From: DRPG01 sp964655065
Lineage (GTDB): Bacteria; Myxococcota_A; UBA796; GCA-2862545
Direction of reading: 5' to 3'
DNA: 64,000 nt
NCBI GenBank assembly: GCA_964655065.1
Contig: CAZZLC010000006.1
Span: 62,001-126,000, forward strand
The notes under the pieces were generated by a model that worked only from the letters and a program-made list of their open reading frames with translations, searched no databases and was not told the DNA's origin. Position numbers and translations under genes: made by a program. Below are positions 59,952 to 64,000 of the stretch, piece by piece. Numbering within the stretch: position 1 is the first letter of the stretch; each line of letters opens with the position of its first letter.

Positions 59952-61483
59952 CGCAGCTCGAGGGGCACGGTGGTGAGTTCGGCACCGCCCGTCCAGTCGA
60001 CGCCCTCGACCGAGGCCGTGGTTCGATCGCGTCGGGGGTCGAAGGGACAGCGCCGGCTCGCGAAGCCAGTCGTGGTCGCGCGGATCTCGATCGCGCGCAG
60101 GAGCTCCCAGGTGGGGATCTCGAAAGCGGCGAGATCCTCGCGGGCGGCGTCGCGCCGCACCTGGAGGGGACGGTGGGTCCAGTACAGGAGCAGCGCAGTG
60201 CCCCAGTCGCAGCGGGGATGCCGGACCATCGCGAGAAGCTGCTCGGGCAGGGCGGTCCGCCACCCTGCGATGGCGAGGCGGTGAAGCGAGAGGGTGTCGA
60301 GCTCGTCGATGGTGACGTCCGGAGGGGGCGTCGCCACCTGGAACAGCGCGTCCTCCGGCACCAACAGCGCGAGTTCCTCGTCGGCCGACAGACGGACGAG
60401 TGAGCGATGGGGCGTCAGATCCAGGGTCGACAGTGGGTTGCTGCGCACGTCGAGCTCCACGAGATCCGGATTGGCCTGCAGATCGAGAGTCGTCAGCAGG
60501 TTGCCTGCACACGACAGCCTGGACAGCCGGGGGAGCTCGCGGGTCTCGAGTCGAGCGAGGTAGTTCCGGTCGCAGGTGAGCACGCCGGTCGGCCCGGCCG
60601 GGGGCGCCACCGACGACAGCCGGTTGTGGTCGAGGCGCACGCGGAGCAGCTGGCTCGTCGTCGGCCACGCGAGGGCCACGAGCTGGTTGTGGTTGGCCAC
60701 GAGGTCGTGGAGGGTCTCGCATCGCTGCAGATCGAGGGTGGCGAGGTAGTTGTGCTGGACGTCGAGCACCTCGACCCGAGCGGGTACGTCGAGCTGGGCG
60801 AGCCGGTTGTGTGGCATGCGGAGCACGCGCAGCGCCGGGCCCGTGGACACCTCGAGCCGGAAGAGCTCGTTGTGACCGGCATCGAGCACCTCCAGCACGG
60901 GAGTGTCTCCACGGAGCTGCACGAGCGCGTTGCGGGTGCAGCGAAGCTCCAGGAGCCCCGGCATCTCGCCCAGATTCAAGGCCATGAGCTGGTTGTGGCT
61001 GCAGTCGAGGTGGACGAGCGGGCTGCGTGCGTCGAGGGCGAGCATCGCGAGCGCGTTCTCCTCGCAGCTCACCTCGCGGAGGGACGCCAGGCCGCGCAAG
61101 TCCAGCATCATGAGCTGGTTGCCCGAGCAGTCGAGCGTCTCGAGGTCGCGGACCGGACCGAGGTCCAGCGCGCGCAGCGCGTTGCTCGCGCACGCCAGGT
61201 GCCGTAGGGTCGTCAGGTGCGTGAGGTCGAGCTTCGGGAGGCTCAACCCGCTGCAGTCGAGCCGCACGAGCCCGTCCAGCCCCGCGAATGGGGGCGCGAG
61301 GGGGCGCGGGCGGCCGGCGAGGCGCGGAGCCAGCGGCGAGAGATCGAGCTCCCGGATGCGGTCGCCCTCGGCCACCACGCCGATCGTCTGGACCAGCTCG
61401 TCGATGCGGAGTCGCACCATCGCGCCCAGCCAAGTGAGAAAGCCGCGATCCGCCTCGTCGAGGTCCTGCAGCCAGCCGCTCAT
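59879..61483 (-). CDS. leucine-rich repeat protein with an unknown C-terminal domain
   Basis: A 534-residue protein. After a 60-residue N-terminus (WLQDLDEADRGFLTWLG), about fifteen 20-22-residue leucine-rich repeats run from residue 70 to 385, many of the form LVHLDCSHNQLMALNL with Cys at the asparagine-ladder approach, like internalin-J-type repeats. Residues 385-534 are a charged mixed domain (LHRLAIAGWRTALPEQLL, PRCDWGTALLLYW) that I do not recognise. No signal peptide, so probably cytosolic. ATG 61483 follows GAGCGAGG. It precedes the TPR kinase end by 59 nt on the same strand. Confidence 0.85.
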   Translation of the reverse strand: MSGWLQDLDEADRGFLTWLGAMVRLRIDELVQTIGVVAEGDRIRELDLSPLAPRLAGRPRPLAPPFAGLDGLVRLDCSGLSLPKLDLTHLTTLRHLACASNALRALDLGPVRDLETLDCSGNQLMMLDLRGLASLREVSCEENALAMLALDARSPLVHLDCSHNQLMALNLGEMPGLLELRCTRNALVQLRGDTPVLEVLDAGHNELFRLEVSTGPALRVLRMPHNRLAQLDVPARVEVLDVQHNYLATLDLQRCETLHDLVANHNQLVALAWPTTSQLLRVRLDHNRLSSVAPPAGPTGVLTCDRNYLARLETRELPRLSRLSCAGNLLTTLDLQANPDLVELDVRSNPLSTLDLTPHRSLVRLSADEELALLVPEDALFQVATPPPDVTIDELDTLSLHRLAIAGWRTALPEQLLAMVRHPRCDWGTALLLYWTHRPLQVRRDAAREDLAAFEIPTWELLRAIEIRATTTGFASRRCPFDPRRDRTTASVEGVDWTGGAELTTVPLELRQPSGGPPQRTRPRSTTSDGHQTS

Positions 61484-61542
61484 CCTCGCTCTCCCCCCTC
61501 CCCTTAGCCGGGGATCTGGCGGGCAGGCCGAGGCGCTCGCGT

Positions 61543-63270
61543 TCACTGGTGTAGCGGCCAGCTCACGCGGAGGTGCGCCCCGGGACCATCATCGCGGTTG
61601 CGCGCTGCGGCCGAGCCGCCGAGGGCCTCGGCGAGGGTGCGCACGATCGCCAACCCGTGCCCCGTGGACGACTCCCCTTCCGTGGGCCGGGTCACGCCGA
61701 CGTACCCGTCGTCGAAGACCCTGGCCAGGTCCTCGGCTGCGATCCCCGGACCGCGGTCCTGCACCGTCAGCACGACGTGGTCGTGAGCCCGGGTGAGGCT
61801 CACCTCGACCCGACCTTGTGGAGCAGAGAACTTGAGCGCGTTGGACACCAGGTTGTCGACGATGCGTCCTACCCACGTGGCGTCGACGACCCCGAGCAGG
61901 TCGTCGGGCGTCTCCAGGTCGAGCTCGAGCTGCTTGCTGTGCGCCCTGGGCCGGTACGCGTCGACGACGGTGCGGACCAGCGCGGCGACGTCGACCTCTT
62001 CGAGCCGGGCCTCGCCGACGCCACGCTTCGACAGGCCCTCGGTCATGAGCTGGAGCATCCGCTCGACCTGGAGGTCGATGCTGTCCAGCGCGTCGCGTTC
62101 GGCGGTTCCGCTCTCCTGGAGCTGACTGACCCAGGCGAGAACGACGGTGAGCGGGTTGCGCAGGTCGTGCACGAGCTGGCGGAACGCGCGTTCGTGGTCC
62201 TCCATCTGCATCGCGAGACGGGCCGAAACCCCGGCGAGCTGCCGGTTCCGGGTTCGCAGCTCGGTGGTCTCGACCTCGTGCCGGATCCGACGCAATCGGG
62301 CCATCTCCGCGGTGCGGCGGCGCTCGTAGGCGGTCGCGTGCAGACGCTGCACGTGGGTCAACGCCCGGCGGAGGGTGTGGCTGGCCTGCGCGGGATCGCT
62401 GGCCTGCTCGTGGAGGGCGCCGAGCTCCTCCAGGACCTCGGCCAACAAGGCTGACGGTCCCTTCTCCTCGAGCTTGTCGGCGAGCTCCCGGAGCTCGGCG
62501 ATCCCCTGGGCCAGGCCTTCGGGTCCCCTGCGGGCACGCGCGAGCGCCCGCGCCCGCGTCGCGCTGTGCCGGGCCGCCAGGTCCCTTCCCGCCACGCTCA
62601 ACGCCGCCTCGGCGTCCTGGATGGCCCGCTCGGGTTCTCCGAGGGCGAGGCGGGTCCACGCCCGCAGCGCGAGGTTCCAGTCGGTGTACTGGCGTGGCTG
62701 CAGTCGCTGGTCCAGGGACTCCGCCTGCGCGAGGAGCTGCAGCGCCTCGTCGGCCCGACCGACCTGGTGAAAGCAGCTGGCGGCGTTCAGTAGACACCTG
62801 ACGTGCGCCCGCCGTCCGGGCGGAGGGGGGGCCTCCAGCAAGGCGTCGAAGGCGGCGCTCGCCTCCGCCAGGCGCCCGTGTCGCCGGAGCATCGCGGCGC
62901 GGTTGGTCCAGATCAGGTAGCTCGTGACCTCGCGGTCTTCCGCCGGTATCCCGTCGAGCGAGCGCGCCGCCGCATCGAGGCAGTCGAGTGCGGCGTCGAG
63001 CAGTCCGACATCCGAGTACACCGCCGCGAGCCGGTCGTTGAAGTGAGGAAACAGCGTCGGGTGGTCGTCCCAAGCATCCAGGATCTGATGGACGGCGTCG
63101 TCGTAGCGGCCGAGCGCCAGCAGCGCGCTGCAGGCGACGAGGTTGCCGCGACCGCGGCGAATCCGGTCGTCACCGGATTCACGTACGATGGCACGCGCGG
63201 CCTCGAGGGCCCCCTCGGGGTCGGCCCGCCAGCTGCGCTCGAGCTCCGTGAGCGAATCGTTCTCGGTCAA
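61543..63270 (-). CDS. TPR-repeat sensor histidine kinase
   Basis: A 575-residue cytosolic kinase. Residues about 1-330 are tetratricopeptide-like helical pairs (ALLALGRYDDAVHQIL, ASCFHQVGRADEALQLLAQA, EVLEELGALHEQASDPAQA). A short coiled coil then leads to the acceptor His in RQLVHDLRNPLTVVLAW (about 367). The ATPase half has RIVDNLVSNALKFS, the QDRGPGIA G1 box and STGHGLAIVRTLAEALGG. No membrane helix. TTG 63270 follows GAGAGG four bases away. No response regulator adjacent. Confidence 0.92.
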   Translation of the reverse strand: MTENDSLTELERSWRADPEGALEAARAIVRESGDDRIRRGRGNLVACSALLALGRYDDAVHQILDAWDDHPTLFPHFNDRLAAVYSDVGLLDAALDCLDAAARSLDGIPAEDREVTSYLIWTNRAAMLRRHGRLAEASAAFDALLEAPPPPGRRAHVRCLLNAASCFHQVGRADEALQLLAQAESLDQRLQPRQYTDWNLALRAWTRLALGEPERAIQDAEAALSVAGRDLAARHSATRARALARARRGPEGLAQGIAELRELADKLEEKGPSALLAEVLEELGALHEQASDPAQASHTLRRALTHVQRLHATAYERRRTAEMARLRRIRHEVETTELRTRNRQLAGVSARLAMQMEDHERAFRQLVHDLRNPLTVVLAWVSQLQESGTAERDALDSIDLQVERMLQLMTEGLSKRGVGEARLEEVDVAALVRTVVDAYRPRAHSKQLELDLETPDDLLGVVDATWVGRIVDNLVSNALKFSAPQGRVEVSLTRAHDHVVLTVQDRGPGIAAEDLARVFDDGYVGVTRPTEGESSTGHGLAIVRTLAEALGGSAAARNRDDGPGAHLRVSWPLHQ

Positions 63271-63334
63271 GGAACCTCTCCCGAGTCGGCGCTCTGTTCG
63301 CGTATCGCCCCACCTGGATTCGGGCGATCCCGAC

Positions 63335-63345
63335 GTACAATGTAC
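63335..63345. promoter_or_regulatory. palindromic -10 region GTACAATGTAC
   Basis: An inverted repeat GTACA-A-TGTAC contains the near-consensus -10 box TACAAT (63336-63341). It lies 25-35 nt before the GTG at 63370 and divergent from the TPR kinase. The combination could be a repressor site over a promoter. No strong -35. Confidence 0.4.
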
Positions 63346-63369
63346 CTCACGAGTGAGGAAGGAGACGTC

Positions 63370-63453
63370 GTGAACGGGCGCACGGGCATGGCGGGGGCTT
63401 CGTCCTCCCTCGAGCAGCGTCTTCCCGAGGGCTGGACGGCGCAGCTCCGGTAG
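63370..63453 (+). CDS. possible 27-residue peptide next to the scaffold gap
   Basis: GTG 63370 follows AAGGAG with five-base spacing and a palindromic TACAAT box, a better expression signal than many genes here. The frame reads VNGRTGMAGASSSLEQR, LPEGWTAQLR, then TAG. LPEGW resembles the start of a WW domain. The end lies in the 55-bp sequence duplicated across the gap, so the true continuation is uncertain. Confidence 0.35.
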   Translation: MNGRTGMAGASSSLEQRLPEGWTAQLR

Positions 63454-63454
63454 A
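63400..63454. repeat. 55-bp segment duplicated across the N gap (left copy)
   Basis: Identical base for base to 63555-63609, and ends exactly where the Ns begin. The length 55 equals a common assembler k-mer, so this is probably a contig-end overlap rather than a biological repeat. Confidence 0.9.
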
Positions 63455-63554
63455 NNNNNNNNNNNNNNNNNNNNNNNNNNNNNNNNNNNNNNNNNNNNNN
63501 NNNNNNNNNNNNNNNNNNNNNNNNNNNNNNNNNNNNNNNNNNNNNNNNNNNNNN
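63455..63554. other. 100-N scaffold gap
   Basis: Exactly 100 N characters, a conventional placeholder. Flanked by the same 55 bp on both sides, so the real sequence probably joins without a gap and without duplication. Confidence 0.95.
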
Positions 63555-63609
63555 TCGTCCTCCCTCGAGCAGCGTCTTCCCGAGGGCTGGACGGCGCAGC
63601 TCCGGTAGA
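63555..63609. repeat. 55-bp segment duplicated across the N gap (right copy)
   Basis: Identical to 63400-63454 and begins immediately after the Ns. Confidence 0.9.
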
Positions 63610-63657
63610 TGTCAGCCCGGAGGCATCGGGGCCGGCTCGAGACTGGCCGGCAGAGGA

Positions 63658-64000
63658 CTACGTCGCGTCGGGCTCGGCGGCGTCGCGCAGTCGTGCGAGC
63701 GCTGGAAGGTCCAGCACCTCTTCGAGCGCCGCGGCGAAGCGAACCAGGTTGGCCCGGAGCGTCGCGAGCTGCTCGCGAAAGGCGCCGTGCTCGCTCCACG
63801 CCTGCTCGTGGTCCCACTTCGAGACGTTGGGCGGCCGTGTGGCCTCGTGACGCTCGAGTCGGGGATGCCAGTAGGCCACGAACGGCCGCAAGACGACGTT
63901 GAGCACCACCGCGATCGAGGTGCCGATCGGCATGCTGTCGTCCGCAGCGCGGGCCGCGGACTGGGGCCCCGCGCGAACGAGGGCGGCTCTCAGCTTGCCG
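63658..64000 (-). CDS. C-terminal part of a protein of unknown function (cut by window end)
   Basis: An open frame enters from beyond 64000 and ends at TAG 63660-63658, giving about 113 residues. An internal ATG at 63933 exists, but the frame stays open to the edge with sensible composition (KLRAALVRAGPQSAARAADDS), so the gene is likely longer. The visible part has SIAVVLNVVLRPFVAYWHP, then RHEATRPPNVSKWDHEQAW and a charged helical end. I do not recognise the family with certainty. Confidence 0.6.
   Translation of the reverse strand, partial: GKLRAALVRAGPQSAARAADDSMPIGTSIAVVLNVVLRPFVAYWHPRLERHEATRPPNVSKWDHEQAWSEHGAFREQLATLRANLVRFAAALEEVLDLPALARLRDAAEPDAT

Noticed and set aside
63400..63609. 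A 55-bp direct repeat as a possible attachment site or transposon duplication
   Set aside because: It touches 100 Ns on both sides and has the length of a common assembly k-mer, so it is best explained by contig overlap.

Overview
This 64 kb window is gene-dense, very GC-rich bacterial DNA. It reads like part of a Myxococcota (former Deltaproteobacteria) genome, probably a metagenome assembly. Evidence for the lineage: two exported proteins end in a Cys-Gly cluster, a hydrophobic helix and an Arg run (MYXO-CTERM-like sorting tails); a lipoprotein carries the myxobacterial Cys-rich CGNG...CDDGN repeat; linkers are rich in Asp-Thr-Gly; and there are membrane and soluble Ser/Thr kinases and many lipoproteins. 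No rRNA, tRNA, insertion sequence, phage gene or CRISPR array was seen.

Layout. 1-11.6 kb: a multi-pass membrane protein, an aldo/keto reductase, a HEAT-like protein, then a DNA-repair block with a Nei-type glycosylase overlapping a photolyase, and on the opposite strand a second (class II) photolyase fused to an FAD oxidoreductase, with a membrane methyltransferase and two lipoproteins. 11.7-21 kb: aconitase, a transmembrane Ser/Thr kinase, a crotonase, pterin carbinolamine dehydratase, a MYXO-CTERM calcium-repeat protein, a sulfite-oxidase-like molybdoenzyme and an isoaspartyl peptidase. 21-33 kb: PurL, an AmpG-like carrier, a Na/Pi cotransporter, a universal-stress-protein/amidase/GAF-kinase operon and an ABC exporter. 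33-44 kb: a membrane-inserted metallophosphoesterase, an EEP phosphatase, an FG-GAP/UnbV lipoprotein, a pyrophosphatase, a 1248-residue surface protein and a second Na/Pi cotransporter. 44-54 kb: a UPF1-like helicase, a three-gene 2-hydroxyacyl-CoA dehydratase/activase operon, a membrane histidine kinase and a tandem pair of unknown lipoproteins. 54-64 kb: a Ser/Thr kinase next to an aldehyde dehydrogenase that has lost both catalytic residues, a cystathionine-type lyase, a glycosyltransferase, YaaA, a leucine-rich-repeat protein, a TPR histidine kinase, a scaffold gap and a truncated last gene.

Genes alternate strands very often, and twelve convergent pairs end within 0-50 nt of each other or overlap, three of them with abutting stops reading TGATCA. 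Many same-strand neighbours overlap by 4 nt (ATGA/GTGA). Starts were chosen from Shine-Dalgarno spacing, so many are GTG or TTG.

The most notable items are the photolyase-oxidoreductase fusion, the aldehyde dehydrogenase pseudoenzyme beside a kinase, an oxygen-sensitive radical dehydratase system in a genome rich in light-dependent repair, and a 100-N gap flanked by an exact 55-bp duplication that is almost certainly an assembly join rather than biology.
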